A stretch of 64,000 nt of DNA from Aquimarina sp. MAR_2010_214 (GCF_002846555.1 NZ_PJMS01000001.1:1550001-1614000), one strand, 5' to 3'. Counted from the first letter of the stretch, positions 18,066-27,398 are shown. A program made the numbers and translations. The notes: generated by a model not told the origin, from the sequence alone.

Positions 18066-18548
18066 ATGTCTAAGTTTAAAAAGAAAAAGAGTGGTGAATT
18101 ACCTCCAGTTTCTACAGCGTCATTACCGGATATTGTATTTATGTTATTGTTTTTCTTTATGGTGGCAACGGTGATGCGTAAAAATACGCTAATGATAGAA
18201 AACAAATTACCTGTCGCCGATCAAATAGAAAAACTAGACAAAAAAAATCTAGTGATGTATATCTATGCAGGAAAACCTAGTTCTAGATATCGTGCAAGTG
18301 CAGGTAGTCAAGCAAGAATACAGCTTAATGATAAATTTGCTGATGTAAGTGAAGTAAAAGCATTTGTATTGGCTGAGAGAGCAGCAAAAAGAGAGGAAGA
18401 AGTTCCTTTTTTAATTACAGCTCTTAAAATAGATGGAAAGACCAATATGGGACTTGTAGGAGACATCAAAAAAGAATTAAGAGAAGTTCAGGCATTAAAG
18501 ATTAATTATACAACCAAATCAGGTAAAGCTTCGGATAATTTTAAGTAA
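18066..18548 (+). CDS. exbD: ExbD/TolR-family protein, copy 1B
   Basis: 160 residues. The membrane helix LPDIVFMLLFFFMVATVM carries the key Asp at about residue 21. The periplasmic domain contains KPSSRYRASAGSQARIQLND and NMGLVGDIKKELREVQALK. It differs from copy 1A in length and sequence, so the motor probably uses an ExbD heterodimer. The gene is followed by a clear terminator. Confidence 0.93.
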   Translation: MSKFKKKKSGELPPVSTASLPDIVFMLLFFFMVATVMRKNTLMIENKLPVADQIEKLDKKNLVMYIYAGKPSSRYRASAGSQARIQLNDKFADVSEVKAFVLAERAAKREEEVPFLITALKIDGKTNMGLVGDIKKELREVQALKINYTTKSGKASDNFK

Positions 18549-18590
18549 TACGATACAATTATCTATAGCATAAATGTCTAAATGATATTA

Positions 18591-18616
18591 AAAATCCTGC
18601 CTTTAGGCAGGATTTT
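18591..18616 (+). terminator. Intrinsic terminator after exbD copy 1B
   Basis: AAAATCCTGCC (18591-18601), loop TTTA, GGCAGGATTTT (18606-18616), ending in a T run. Nearly the same hairpin recurs after exbD copy 2B. Confidence 0.92.
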
Positions 18617-18944
18617 TTTAGTACTATTCCTTCCGTCATTTTTGAAAAATGGCATAACAATTGTTGCTAATTTTATATTAGCTGTGATCTATCATTTTAT
18701 AGCATCAATATCTAACCTTCCAAAGTGATATTGAATATATTGATAAAATGGTTATAATATGAAATAAATTTTTCGAACCCCTCTAGAATATACTTAGTTT
18801 ACTTCTTGTTTCTGTTAAGAGGTAATATTGTTGGGTATGAAGGTTTTAAATATAATTTCAACATATTTTCTTCTGCATATTTCTTGTCACTTATGATCAT
18901 GGTTTCTTGATTCTGTAAGTAATTATTAACTAAATATGTTTATT
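18617..18944. other. Spacer between the two exbD pairs
   Basis: No credible gene in about 330 bp. Because a strong terminator precedes it, it must hold the promoter of the second exbD pair. No exact TAnnTTTG element was found close to the start at 18945. Confidence 0.4.
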
Positions 18945-19559
18945 ATGACAAGAAGATTAAGACCAAGTGTTAATGCGGGATCTATGGCTGATATCGCATT
19001 TTTATTACTCATCTTTTTTCTGGTTTCTACTAAGATGGAAACAGATTATGGGATCACCAGAAAATTATCACCTCCAGCAGATGATTATCCTACAGAAGCA
19101 ATTATCATGGAAAAAAACCTCTTTAAGGTAGAATTAAATCAGCTTAATGAATTATCGGTTGAAGGGACTTCAATGAAGATTTCGGCTCTTAAAGACGCAG
19201 CCATTGCATTTCTGGATAATGGAGGAGGGTTTGGCGAATTAGCCTGTAACTATTGTAAAGGAGAAGGTGATGTTACATCCTCTGATCACCCAACTAAGGC
19301 GATTATATCTCTTATTAATAATCGTGAGACAAATTATGCTACATATGTAGCTGTGCAAAATGAATTAGTAGCTGCATATACTGAGTTACGTAATCGAGAA
19401 GCAAAAAGATTATATGGTTTTTCCTTTACGGAAATAAGGAAAAGTTTCAAAGATGCTCGTAATCCTAATGATAAAGAAGTGTTAAGAGAGCGAATTAAGA
19501 CAATTCAATCCCTGTACCCAGAAAAGATTACTGAAGCAGAACCTAGAAATCAATATTAA
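18945..19559 (+). CDS. exbD: ExbD/TolR-family protein, copy 2A (duplicate of 1A)
   Basis: 204 residues from ATG 18945, chosen because MTRRLRPSVNAGSMADIAF lines up with the start of copy 1A (MARRAAPEVNAGSMADIAF); ATG 18936 would add three residues. It keeps the membrane Asp, the CxxC insert (ELACNYCKGEGD) and the NNRETNYATYVAVQNELVAA block. Sequence is clearly paralogous to 1A but well diverged, so both are probably functional. No second exbB accompanies it. Confidence 0.92.
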   Translation: MTRRLRPSVNAGSMADIAFLLLIFFLVSTKMETDYGITRKLSPPADDYPTEAIIMEKNLFKVELNQLNELSVEGTSMKISALKDAAIAFLDNGGGFGELACNYCKGEGDVTSSDHPTKAIISLINNRETNYATYVAVQNELVAAYTELRNREAKRLYGFSFTEIRKSFKDARNPNDKEVLRERIKTIQSLYPEKITEAEPRNQY

Positions 19560-19575
19560 TTTAATTTATATAATT

Positions 19576-20052
19576 ATGTCTAAATTTAAAAATAAGAAAA
19601 ACGAGCAGTTACCAGAAATTTCAACTGCATCACTTCCCGATATTGTATTTATGCTGTTATTTTTCTTTATGGTGGCTACTGTAATGCGTAACAATACGCT
19701 AATGATAGAGAACAAATTACCTGTCGCAGATCAAATAGAAAAATTAGATAATAAGAATTTAATTATGAATGTATATGCAGGAAAACCTAGTTCTAGATAC
19801 AGGAATATAGGTTCTGAAGCCAGAATTCAGCTTAATGATAAGTTTGCAGATATAGAGGATATAAAAGCATTTATTTTGGCAGAAAGGGCTTCTAAAACAG
19901 ATGCAATGCTTCCTTTCCTGATAACTTCTTTAAAGATTGATGAGCATACTAAAATGGGACTGGTCGGTGATATTAAGAATGAATTGAGAAAAGTTCATGC
20001 TCTTAAAATTAATTATGCCACCAAAATCGGAGAAATGAATGATAATTTTTAG
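19576..20052 (+). CDS. exbD: ExbD/TolR-family protein, copy 2B (duplicate of 1B)
   Basis: 158 residues, highly similar to copy 1B throughout (LPDIVFMLLFFFMVATVM, NTLMIENKLPVADQIEKLD, MGLVGDI). The membrane Asp is intact. It is 16 bp after copy 2A and followed by a copy of the same terminator, so the pair plus terminator appears to have been duplicated as a unit. Confidence 0.92.
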   Translation: MSKFKNKKNEQLPEISTASLPDIVFMLLFFFMVATVMRNNTLMIENKLPVADQIEKLDNKNLIMNVYAGKPSSRYRNIGSEARIQLNDKFADIEDIKAFILAERASKTDAMLPFLITSLKIDEHTKMGLVGDIKNELRKVHALKINYATKIGEMNDNF

Positions 20053-20073
20053 CAAACTTGTTTAACTAGTAAT

Positions 20074-20101
20074 CAAAATCCTGCCGAAAGGCAGGATTTT
20101 G
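20074..20101 (+). terminator. Intrinsic terminator after exbD copy 2B
   Basis: CAAAATCCTGCC (20074-20085), loop GAAA, GGCAGGATTTTG (20090-20101). The stem is the same as that after copy 1B; only the loop differs. Confidence 0.9.
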
Positions 20102-20170
20102 TATGATTTCGTTTTGTTTTTATAAACTTTCTCTTATTTCTAAAGAAATAGATTTATTTTAGTGATCTAT

Positions 20171-20878
20171 ATGAAAAAATTGTTTGTATTCATTGTATGT
20201 TATTTGTTTGTGTTTCTTTCTTCAGGACAGGAAACCGAGCAGGATTCTACTCAAGAAATAGAGATAGATTCTTTATATCGAGAAGATCAATTTTACGTAG
20301 GCGTAACATTTAACCTACTACTTAATAAACCAGCAGGTGTGAGTCAATCTGGTTTTTCTGGAGGATTACATTTAGGGTTTATACGAGATATGCCAATTAA
20401 TAAAAGGCGTAATGTTGCTATAGGTTTGGGAATAGGCTATTCATTAAATGTTTATAATCAGAATTTGTTTATAGGGGAGCAAGAAAATACAGAACAGAGT
20501 ATATTTAGAAGTTTAGAAGGTGTTGATTACAGTACAAATAGATTTACCACGCATTTGGTTGAAGCTCCTTTTGAGTTTAGATGGCGTACATCTACTTCTA
20601 AAACTCATAAATTTTATAGAGTTTATACAGGTGTTAGAATGGGGTATCTATATTCTTTTAACTCTAATTTTAAGCAACCTGGAAACCGTGTGAGACAAAC
20701 AAAATTAGATGAATTAAATAGATGGAGGGTGGGAGCGACCTTCACATTTGGATGGAATACTTTTAATTTTCATTTCTATTATAGTTTAAATACCTTATTC
20801 AATAATGATGCTGTAATTGAGGGAGAATCTGTTGGATTGAATACTGCAAAAATAGGATTGATGTTCTATATTTTATAA
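20171..20878 (+). CDS. Outer-membrane porin-like (PorT-family type) protein
   Basis: 235 residues from ATG 20171; a GTG at 20162 is less likely. Signal peptide KKLFVFIVCYLFVFLSSGQ. The rest alternates strands typical of small outer-membrane barrels in Bacteroidota: FYVGVTFNLLLNKP, GGLHLGFIRDMPINKRRN, AIGLGIGYSLNVY, HLVEAPFEFRWRTS, YRVYTGVRMGYLYSFNS, ending IGLMFYIL. It lies just downstream of the ExbD pairs and may be a partner of that motor. Its last bases overlap the convergent PAP2-like gene. Confidence 0.8.
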   Translation: MKKLFVFIVCYLFVFLSSGQETEQDSTQEIEIDSLYREDQFYVGVTFNLLLNKPAGVSQSGFSGGLHLGFIRDMPINKRRNVAIGLGIGYSLNVYNQNLFIGEQENTEQSIFRSLEGVDYSTNRFTTHLVEAPFEFRWRTSTSKTHKFYRVYTGVRMGYLYSFNSNFKQPGNRVRQTKLDELNRWRVGATFTFGWNTFNFHFYYSLNTLFNNDAVIEGESVGLNTAKIGLMFYIL

Positions 20879-21478
20879 CCAGAAATTTGCTAAGGTAAGT
20901 TGTGGGATTATCCCAATTAAAAATCCTAGGATTAATTCTAAGTTACTATGTGCTTTGCAGTGTAATCTAGATGTGGCTACCAATCCATTAAAAATCATTA
21001 ACATGGCTATTAGAATGGTTAAATTAAGTCCAAAATGAATACTTATTGCTACAGTAAACATGGTGATTCCACTAATTCCAATCATATGTAAGCTTGCTTT
21101 TATGTTAAATAATACCATAAAAATTGCACTTAATGATGAAAACAAAATCCCTAAAAAGAAAAAGTATAATTCAGGGTAGTGATACACATCAATCACCATT
21201 TTGATGACTACTATAAGTAAAATAGATTGTAGTAGTAGTGGGATTTTACGTTGTTTTACGTTTTCAAGATGTATTGAGGTAATAGTTCCGGTGCTTTTTA
21301 ATAAAAAAAATAATACGATGGGTATTAGGATAGTAAGAATAATTAGCCCAAAGACTTTGGCTCTAATAATTTCGATAGGGATAAATCTTGGAGCAGTACT
21401 AAAATAAATTATAGCACCCAAAAGAGGCATCAACAACGGATGTAAAATATAAGAAACACTTCTAAGAAAAAAATTCAT
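20873..21478 (-). CDS. Integral membrane protein with degenerate PAP2 motifs
   Basis: 201 residues, about six membrane helices. The C-terminal half recalls the PAP2 phosphatase signature: ASLH where PSGH is usual, and SRLHCKAHSNLE, which fits SRx5Hx3D except Glu for Asp. The first motif (KQRKIP) is also degenerate. It may be an inactive or divergent lipid-phosphatase relative. Its ATG overlaps the rpoN stop by one base (TAATG), so the two are translated from one mRNA. Confidence 0.65.
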   Translation of the reverse strand: MNFFLRSVSYILHPLLMPLLGAIIYFSTAPRFIPIEIIRAKVFGLIILTILIPIVLFFLLKSTGTITSIHLENVKQRKIPLLLQSILLIVVIKMVIDVYHYPELYFFFLGILFSSLSAIFMVLFNIKASLHMIGISGITMFTVAISIHFGLNLTILIAMLMIFNGLVATSRLHCKAHSNLELILGFLIGIIPQLTLANFWL

Positions 21479-22938
21479 TAAATTTTCTTTCGTAATCTGG
21501 CAACAGGGATATCTAATTGCTCCCTGTACTTGGCTACAGTTCTTCTGGCTATAGGATATCCTTTCTCTTTAAGGATTTTGGCAAGCTTTTCATCCGTAAG
21601 AGGTTTTTTCTTGTCTTCTTCGCCTATAGTTATTTCCAGTATTTTTTTAATTTCTCTGGTAGAGACTTCTTCCCCTTGATCATTAGTCATTGATTCAGAA
21701 AAGAACTCTTTGATAAGTTTTGTCCCATAAGGAGTATCAACATATTTACTGTTTGCTACTCTTGAAACAGTACTTACATCCATAGAGATCTCATCGGCAA
21801 TGTCTTTTAAAATCATTGGCTTAAGATTTCTTTCGTCTCCACTAAGAAAATAACTTTTTTGATAGTGCATTATTGCACTCATAGTAATAAAAAGTGTCTG
21901 TTGTCTTTGCTTTACAGCTTCGATAAACCATTTTGCAGCATCTAATTTTTGTTTAATAAACAAAACAGCATCCTTTTGTGATTTAGATTTTTCTTTACTG
22001 GCTTTATATCCTTGAAGCATATTGTTGTATTCTCTAGATACATGAAGTTCTGGAGCATTACGGCCGTTTAGAGTCAATTCAAGTTCACCATCTACAATTC
22101 TGATTGTAAAATCAGGAACTACATGTTCAATCAAACGATTGTTACCTGCATATGCTCCTCCTGGTTTAGGGTTAAGATGTTCAATTTCATCGATTGCTTC
22201 TTTTAGTTGTTCTTCAGTAACGTCAAATTTCACTAAAAGTTTGTCATAATGCTTTTTGCTAAAATGGTCAAAAGCCTTTTTTAAGATCCCTGAAGCTAAT
22301 TTTATTGGAATAGTGGTTTCTTTTCTATCCAATTGAATCCAAAGACATTCTTGCAAATTACGAGCGCCAACACCTGCAGGATCCAGTTGATGAACAATTT
22401 GTAAGACATTTTCTATTTTTTCCTCGGTAGTATATACATTTTGAGTGAAGGCTAAATCATCTAAAATATCAGATAAAGGCCTTCTTATATAACCGCTTTC
22501 ATCAACACTACCAACAAGAAATTCAGCAATTTCTCTTTCTTCATCATTAAATCGGTAGGTGTTTAATTGATTAACCAAATGTTGATGGAAAGATGTTCCA
22601 GAGGCGTAAGGGACACTTTTTTCCTCATCATCAGCACTATAATTATTAGAACTTAACCTGTAACTTGGAATCTCATCATCACTAAGATATTCATCAACAT
22701 TGATGTCTGCCTCTATTTTCTCGGTTCCATAATCCTCTTCTGCAGCACTTTCATTACTAAATGCATCATCAAGTTCATCCGCTTTATCTTTTCCGCTATC
22801 AAGAGCAGGGTTCTCTTCCATTTCTTGTTTCAAACGTTGTTCGAATGCTTGCGTAGGAAGTTGAATCAACTTCATGAGTTGAATCTGCTGTGGAGAAAGT
22901 TTCTGAGAAAGCTTAAAATTTAATTGTTGTTTTAGCAT
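21478..22938 (-). CDS. rpoN: RNA polymerase sigma-54 factor
   Basis: About 486 residues from ATG 22938 (MLKQQLNFKLSQKLSPQQIQ), the conserved Gln-rich activator-interacting region; an upstream ATG at 22977 adds 13 unlikely residues. Region II is acidic. The core-binding and DNA-binding parts follow, with the HTH (DIADEISMDVSTVSRVANSK). The RpoN box is ARRTVAKYRE near the C-terminus. It needs AAA+ enhancer-binding activators; none is in the window. Confidence 0.96.
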   Translation of the reverse strand: MLKQQLNFKLSQKLSPQQIQLMKLIQLPTQAFEQRLKQEMEENPALDSGKDKADELDDAFSNESAAEEDYGTEKIEADINVDEYLSDDEIPSYRLSSNNYSADDEEKSVPYASGTSFHQHLVNQLNTYRFNDEEREIAEFLVGSVDESGYIRRPLSDILDDLAFTQNVYTTEEKIENVLQIVHQLDPAGVGARNLQECLWIQLDRKETTIPIKLASGILKKAFDHFSKKHYDKLLVKFDVTEEQLKEAIDEIEHLNPKPGGAYAGNNRLIEHVVPDFTIRIVDGELELTLNGRNAPELHVSREYNNMLQGYKASKEKSKSQKDAVLFIKQKLDAAKWFIEAVKQRQQTLFITMSAIMHYQKSYFLSGDERNLKPMILKDIADEISMDVSTVSRVANSKYVDTPYGTKLIKEFFSESMTNDQGEEVSTREIKKILEITIGEEDKKKPLTDEKLAKILKEKGYPIARRTVAKYREQLDIPVARLRKKI

Positions 22939-22964
22939 AAAAATGATCAATGTTCTTCTACTTA

Positions 22965-22972
22965 CAAAAATA
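22965..22972 (-). promoter_or_regulatory. -7 element upstream of rpoN
   Basis: TATTTTTG on the minus strand, an exact TAnnTTTG match 27 bp upstream of the rpoN start. No clear -33 TTG at the right distance. Confidence 0.45.
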
Positions 22973-23439
22973 AACAAAAAACACTGTTTTTAAAGTAGTA
23001 TAAGACGGTTAGTTTATTTAAAAGAATGCTATAAAACCATAAATGAGATGATTTTATTTCTGGCTGTAATCAATAAACGGGCCAAAAGTAATTATAATAT
23101 GTAATAAACGAGGTTTTTTTAATACATAAACCGGGCAAAGTTAGATCAGTTATGGATAGGGTCAAAACTTCTTACTACAAAGAACTTGTTGAAGTGTTTT
23201 CAGATTTGTGTTTCTCAAACATCTTCGATATGCTTTATGCTTTTAATCAAAGAATTAACTTAAAGGTATTTATGGACTTAGTGTAAGAATTCAATTTTCA
23301 AATTCCTTTCTATATAGAGGAAAGGATTGTGCTGTGAAAAACTCAGCTAGGCTATTAAGGATAATATTTTTTTAAATTTTTAGATGTTCTTTTATCCATA
23401 TTTGTATGTAGAAATCCAAAATAAAGGAGAGATCATAAG
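22973..23439. other. 467-bp region with at most one tiny ORF
   Basis: Between rpoN and the response regulator. Besides the 44-codon ORF at 23152-23286 it contains a hairpin with arms TCCTTTC and GAAAGGA around 23306-23330. No RNA family recognised. Confidence 0.4.
23152..23286 (+). CDS. Possible 44-residue small protein or remnant
   Basis: ATG at 23152, stop TAA at 23284-23286. The peptide is well mixed in composition (begins MDRVKTSYYKELVEVF, ends LKVFMDLV) and looks more protein-like than the surrounding AT-rich noise. No membrane helix or known motif, no clear promoter. It could be the end of a decayed gene. Confidence 0.25.
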   Translation: MDRVKTSYYKELVEVFSDLCFSNIFDMLYAFNQRINLKVFMDLV

Positions 23440-24078
23440 CTAAGGAACAAATAATTTACTTTTGATAGCATAAATAACCAAACCTGTTCTGTTTTTTAGA
23501 TTTAGTTTTTCAAAAATAGAATCTCGATATCCTTCAATTGTTTTTGGACTTAAACACATGTCGTTTGCAATTTCTTTATATGTTTTCTCGGTACAAGCAT
23601 GTTTAATAAATTCTACCTCTCGATCTTTGAGTACGACATTGTTTTCTTCTTTAGGGTTTAGTGATCCTAATAATAAATTGGTTACATCTTTTGTGTGGTA
23701 AAAACCTGTTTCCTGCACCTGGATAAGCGCATTTTCCAGAATACTTTTTTCTGTATCTTTTAATAGATATCCTTTTGCACCTGCTCTAAGCATTTTAAGG
23801 ATTGTATTTTCGTCTTCTTCTACTGATAATGCTAGTACCTTTACTTGTGGGTATTGTTCCTTTAATGCCGCTGTAGTTTCAATCCCATTCATGATAGGCA
23901 TATTGATATCCATAAGTACAATATCCGGGATGTTTTTAGGATCTTTAAATCGGGTAAGTAGCTCTTTCCCGTTTTTACAGATATATAGAATTTTAAATTT
24001 AGGAAACCCATTTACTAGTCCAGATAATGCCTGGGATAGTAAAATATGATCTTCTACAATAACTACTGAGTATTTCAT
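23440..24078 (-). CDS. NarL/LuxR-family response regulator
   Basis: 212 residues. Receiver domain with the phospho-acceptor Asp57 in DIVLMDINMPIMNG, acidic pair VVIVEDH near the start, and Lys in YLLKD. The C-terminal LuxR-type HTH is LKDREVEFIKHACTEKTYKE followed by IANDMCLSPKTIEGYRDSIF. It follows the histidine kinase by 53 bp and is its likely partner. Targets are unknown. Confidence 0.94.
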   Translation of the reverse strand: MKYSVVIVEDHILLSQALSGLVNGFPKFKILYICKNGKELLTRFKDPKNIPDIVLMDINMPIMNGIETTAALKEQYPQVKVLALSVEEDENTILKMLRAGAKGYLLKDTEKSILENALIQVQETGFYHTKDVTNLLLGSLNPKEENNVVLKDREVEFIKHACTEKTYKEIANDMCLSPKTIEGYRDSIFEKLNLKNRTGLVIYAIKSKLFVP

Positions 24079-24131
24079 GATTGATGATACTTATTATTTG
24101 TTTGTGTGAATAGTTTTCTTTCTATACAAAG

Positions 24132-24926
24132 TTAATTAACTTCATTGTCTAAAGCCATCGAACTTTCGTTTTTATAAGGATAAGTTAGTGTTATTGCCGT
24201 TCCTTTTCCTTTTTGTGATGTTATTTGTACGATGGCATCGATTAATTTCCCTCTATTTTGCATGTTACTTAGTCCTATCCCTCTTTTAGTAGGGCAATCT
24301 ATTTGATCAAAACCAACACCATTATCTTTTGCATGGATTACCAATTTATCGATACCATAATGTACATCAACATCCAGATTTGAAGCTTTAGAATGTTTGA
24401 TGGTATTCGTAAAGAATTCCTGTAATATCCTAAAGATGATAATCTCGGCCTTATCATCCAATACTTCTATCTCTTCATTACTGGTGATTGTGGCTTTAAT
24501 AAATTGCATGCGATTAAATCGTTCTATTTCTAAGGTTATCGCTTCTGTAAGACTTAAGCTTTTTATAGTATCTGGGTTAATCAATTTTGATAGCGATCGC
24601 AATTCTGTAAGGCTTTTGGTTATAGTCTCGGTCACCTCTTCTAATTTATCGGGGTCATCTTGCGCTATATTTACTTGTATTTTGGCCAGCGTGAGTAGCT
24701 GGCCAATATTATCATGTAACTCCCAGCTAATATTACGGAGTGTCTCTTCTCTGATTTCGATCTGAGTCTCTGCAATAGCTCTTTCAAACTTTTTCTCTGC
24801 CTCCTTTTGTTGTAACAAGAGACTGTTCTTCCTTTTTTGAAAAATCAAAAAAAGAGAAATCATTAAAATGATAATTACAACAAGTACTGTACTTGCTATT
24901 AATATTGCTGTTTCTTGTCGCTCCAT
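24132..24926 (-). CDS. HisKA_3-type sensor histidine kinase
   Basis: 264 residues from ATG 24926 (MERQETAILIASTVLVV); ATG 24947 is possible. One membrane helix at about 6-27, then a coiled coil, the HisKA_3 H-box SWELHDNIGQLL with His71, and a HATPase domain with N-box ILQEFFTNTIKHSKAS, DNGVGFDQ and GIGLSNMQNRG. It lacks a periplasmic sensing domain of its own, so the signal probably comes from the multi-TM protein encoded just upstream, whose stop overlaps its start by 28 bp. Confidence 0.93.
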   Translation of the reverse strand: MERQETAILIASTVLVVIIILMISLFLIFQKRKNSLLLQQKEAEKKFERAIAETQIEIREETLRNISWELHDNIGQLLTLAKIQVNIAQDDPDKLEEVTETITKSLTELRSLSKLINPDTIKSLSLTEAITLEIERFNRMQFIKATITSNEEIEVLDDKAEIIIFRILQEFFTNTIKHSKASNLDVDVHYGIDKLVIHAKDNGVGFDQIDCPTKRGIGLSNMQNRGKLIDAIVQITSQKGKGTAITLTYPYKNESSMALDNEVN

Positions 24927-25561
24927 ATAAAGCCTATTATAAAGCAAAGGTTCATAATTATAGTTAAAGTTACAGTAGTTAAAAATGAAACAAAACCATC
25001 TGTTAAACTTACATAATAATTTCTGAGAATTCTAAATGGAATTTGACCAATACTATGTATTAATAAACCAATACTTATCCAAAAAAGTAAATTTTTTTCT
25101 ATTCTTAATACTTTTTTGGATTTAAGAATTTCTATATAGTAAAAAATAATGGTAATAATAAGGAAACACGCTGCTATAATATATGGTATAATTTGGAGTT
25201 GAATCAAATAATTTTGATAGAACCCATTAATTACTAATGATATTATATATAATGAATAAAAAATATTAATAGCCTTTTTATATTCCTTATTGACAATGTA
25301 ACTTTTAAAAAGAAAAAAATAATATGAGAAATTTATTAGATAAAAGATATTATATAAAATACGCGCTTCTTCAATGTCTAAACTTCTTCTTAGGTAAATT
25401 CCTGTAAACAGTTCATTAATTGCAGTATACCAGATTAAATATATGAAATTATTGAGTTTTGTTTTCTTATATTTTTTTTGATATATAGTTCCAATAATTG
25501 CAGTTAGTAATTCTATAAAAATAGTTACATGCATTATTGTTATTAGAAGTTCATTTTTCAT
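24899..25561 (-). CDS. Multi-pass membrane protein, sensor-pair copy 1
   Basis: 220 residues, about seven hydrophobic helices, with little loop sequence. Landmarks are FYSLYIISLVINGFYQNYLI, FYYIEILKSKKVLRIEKNLL and FWISIGLLIHSIGQIPFRIL then RNYYVSLTDG. It is paralogous to the protein at 26721-27398. It overlaps the kinase gene by 28 bp, so membrane sensing for that kinase is a reasonable inference. The family is not named. Confidence 0.75.
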   Translation of the reverse strand: MKNELLITIMHVTIFIELLTAIIGTIYQKKYKKTKLNNFIYLIWYTAINELFTGIYLRRSLDIEEARILYNIFYLINFSYYFFLFKSYIVNKEYKKAINIFYSLYIISLVINGFYQNYLIQLQIIPYIIAACFLIITIIFYYIEILKSKKVLRIEKNLLFWISIGLLIHSIGQIPFRILRNYYVSLTDGFVSFLTTVTLTIIMNLCFIIGFIWSDKKQQY

Positions 25562-25587
25562 AAATAAATTGTCAATTTTTACATGGG

Positions 25588-26268
25588 TTATGGATGGCTT
25601 CCTACATCATTACCAATTGTACTTTTTTCAGGCCCATATGCATTGATAAATGAAAAGAAGCTTGCTGTGTTGATTTTTGTTTGGTTAAGATTTTGACCAT
25701 ATTTTTGATGATCAAATTCATTTTCAAGGAATATGATTTCTGGTTTACCATCACTGTTTCTATCTACAAAAGTGAAGCCGCGATGTAAATCTGTATCTCC
25801 TTTTAGAGTTGTTGGTGCAATAAAAAATGTATTTCTTCTTGGATCTGGTATGGATTTTCCATCATCAAATTTTTCTTTATCAGGATAGTTGCCTAGATAT
25901 AGGCGATATCCTGTAATGTCAATTGTGTCGGGGGTGATTTGATTAACATAAGCTATATATTGATCCAGAAATTTTTTGGATAAATAAAAAGATCTCGAAG
26001 GCATAAATTCATCATTTGGTTTTCTTGTTGTTGGACATAGACTATCTAATATGTAATCTCGTTTGCCTTCAAATGTTTTAATTACACAAACACGATTTTT
26101 TGTATAACTATTATATAGTTCTGTAGCATCTTTAAAAGAAATAATCTCTTTGGGTTTTGTCACTATTGGTAGATCTGGATTTTCACACTTTCTAATTACC
26201 AAAAAAGTAAGTATTGCAGTGATAATAATAACAATGGGGTATCCGATAAAGTTAGTTTTTTTGTCCAT
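25588..26268 (-). CDS. Membrane-anchored extracytoplasmic protein, sensor-pair copy 1
   Basis: 226 residues. N-terminal anchor at about 8-25 (IGYPIVIIITAILTFLVIRK) with a Cys just after it; it is not a standard lipobox. The outer domain shares IISFKDATELYNSY, MPSRSFYLSKKFLDQYIAYV, ITGYRLYLGNY and NTFFIAPTT with the paralogue at 27388. A DRNSDGKPE stretch resembles a calcium-binding loop. It is 26 bp before the multi-TM gene. Function unknown. Confidence 0.72.
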   Translation of the reverse strand: MDKKTNFIGYPIVIIITAILTFLVIRKCENPDLPIVTKPKEIISFKDATELYNSYTKNRVCVIKTFEGKRDYILDSLCPTTRKPNDEFMPSRSFYLSKKFLDQYIAYVNQITPDTIDITGYRLYLGNYPDKEKFDDGKSIPDPRRNTFFIAPTTLKGDTDLHRGFTFVDRNSDGKPEIIFLENEFDHQKYGQNLNQTKINTASFFSFINAYGPEKSTIGNDVGSHP

Positions 26269-26720
26269 TTTTTTAGGTTTATTAATATGTTTGTTGTGAT
26301 GCTGGTGGTTGCCAGAGAAATTAATTAAGGTTGTTTTTGATTATATTTGATTCCAACTTTTACTGAAATGATAGTTTTTTGAGATCCTCTTATTACTATA
26401 GGGGAAACTCTATCTGCAATTAAAAATACTATTATTCTATAGTTTTAAAAAAGTATTGACATATTTTGTTGCTGCAAAAATGTTTCAAACCATTGATAAT
26501 AAGTGTTTTTTGGGTTGTTTTAAGTGTTTTGGAGTATATGTGGATTTTGAAAAAAGGGGGGTTTTACCCCTTTCTAAAAAAGGGATTCGACTCTTTTGTA
26601 GTGTTAAAAACACTTCTTACGAATATTATATAGAGAGTGTATTTTTTGTAAGAAACAAACATGAATTTTATAAAAAGAGCGTTAAAGAGTTTTTTTAATA
26701 ATATAAGTCCCTTTGTGGTA
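26269..26720. other. 452-bp gap between the two sensor pairs
   Basis: No convincing gene; an 80-codon plus-strand frame here is rich in Phe/Cys/Lys and has no support. It contains AAAAAGGGGGGTTTTACCCCTTT (26551-26573), a G-run/T-tract/C-run quasi-palindrome like those at 45273, 53178 and 59828. It should hold the promoter of the minus-strand unit starting at 26268. Confidence 0.45.
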
Positions 26721-27398
26721 TTACTTCGTTGAATGGGAGATTGTTTTTTTATGAAATAAAAAACCGGCTATAAAACAACTATTCATAATAATAGAGAGAA
26801 TACTGTTTAGTATAAAAATTATTGAAGGTTCATTTTGGCTTGCATAATAATTTCGTACTATAGAAAAAGGAGTGATTCCCATATAATAAATCAATAACCC
26901 AGCACTGATCCAGAACAAAAACTCTTTTTTGATCTCTTGCATTTGCTCTGATTTTAGTAGTTCTGCGTAATAAAAAATAATAGAAATCATTAATAGAAAT
27001 GCACCAAGAAGAAACGGTATACTTTGTAACTGAACTAGATAATTTTCATAAAATCCACATATAAAAAGAGTGATTATGTATAGTGTGATAAAATACTTTA
27101 TAAAGCGTTTACTTGTTTTTTCTTTGGTATGCCAGTGGTAAATAAAAAATAGAAATAAGAAAGTAGAAGTGGTAGATATATTATATAGTATTAGATTGTT
27201 AGAATTAGGAAACCAATGCCTTGTATTATAAGCAATAATATCATTGATAAAGATATAAATCAGAAAAATAGAAAACCATTTTAATAAACCATTAATCTTA
27301 TAGGTAAACAAAAAAAATAGCCCGGTAAGTGCAGCGATGCATTGAATACCAAAGGCTATCTTTCTCAATAGTATCAGTAGTTCTAAATTAGAATCCAT
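26721..27398 (-). CDS. Multi-pass membrane protein, sensor-pair copy 2
   Basis: 225 residues, about seven helices. It matches the copy at 24899 in order and landmarks: FITLYIITLFICGFYENYLV, FYYAELLKSEQMQEIKKEFL, FWISAGLLIYYMGITPFSIV then RNYYASQNEP. Its ATG overlaps the end of the lipoprotein gene by 11 bp. No kinase follows this copy directly. Confidence 0.74.
   Translation of the reverse strand: MDSNLELLILLRKIAFGIQCIAALTGLFFLFTYKINGLLKWFSIFLIYIFINDIIAYNTRHWFPNSNNLILYNISTTSTFLFLFFIYHWHTKEKTSKRFIKYFITLYIITLFICGFYENYLVQLQSIPFLLGAFLLMISIIFYYAELLKSEQMQEIKKEFLFWISAGLLIYYMGITPFSIVRNYYASQNEPSIIFILNSILSIIMNSCFIAGFLFHKKTISHSTK

Noticed and set aside
26456..26698. 80-codon plus-strand frame
   Set aside because: Phe/Lys/Cys-rich composition, overlaps the G-run/C-run element, no promoter or family; looks like noise.
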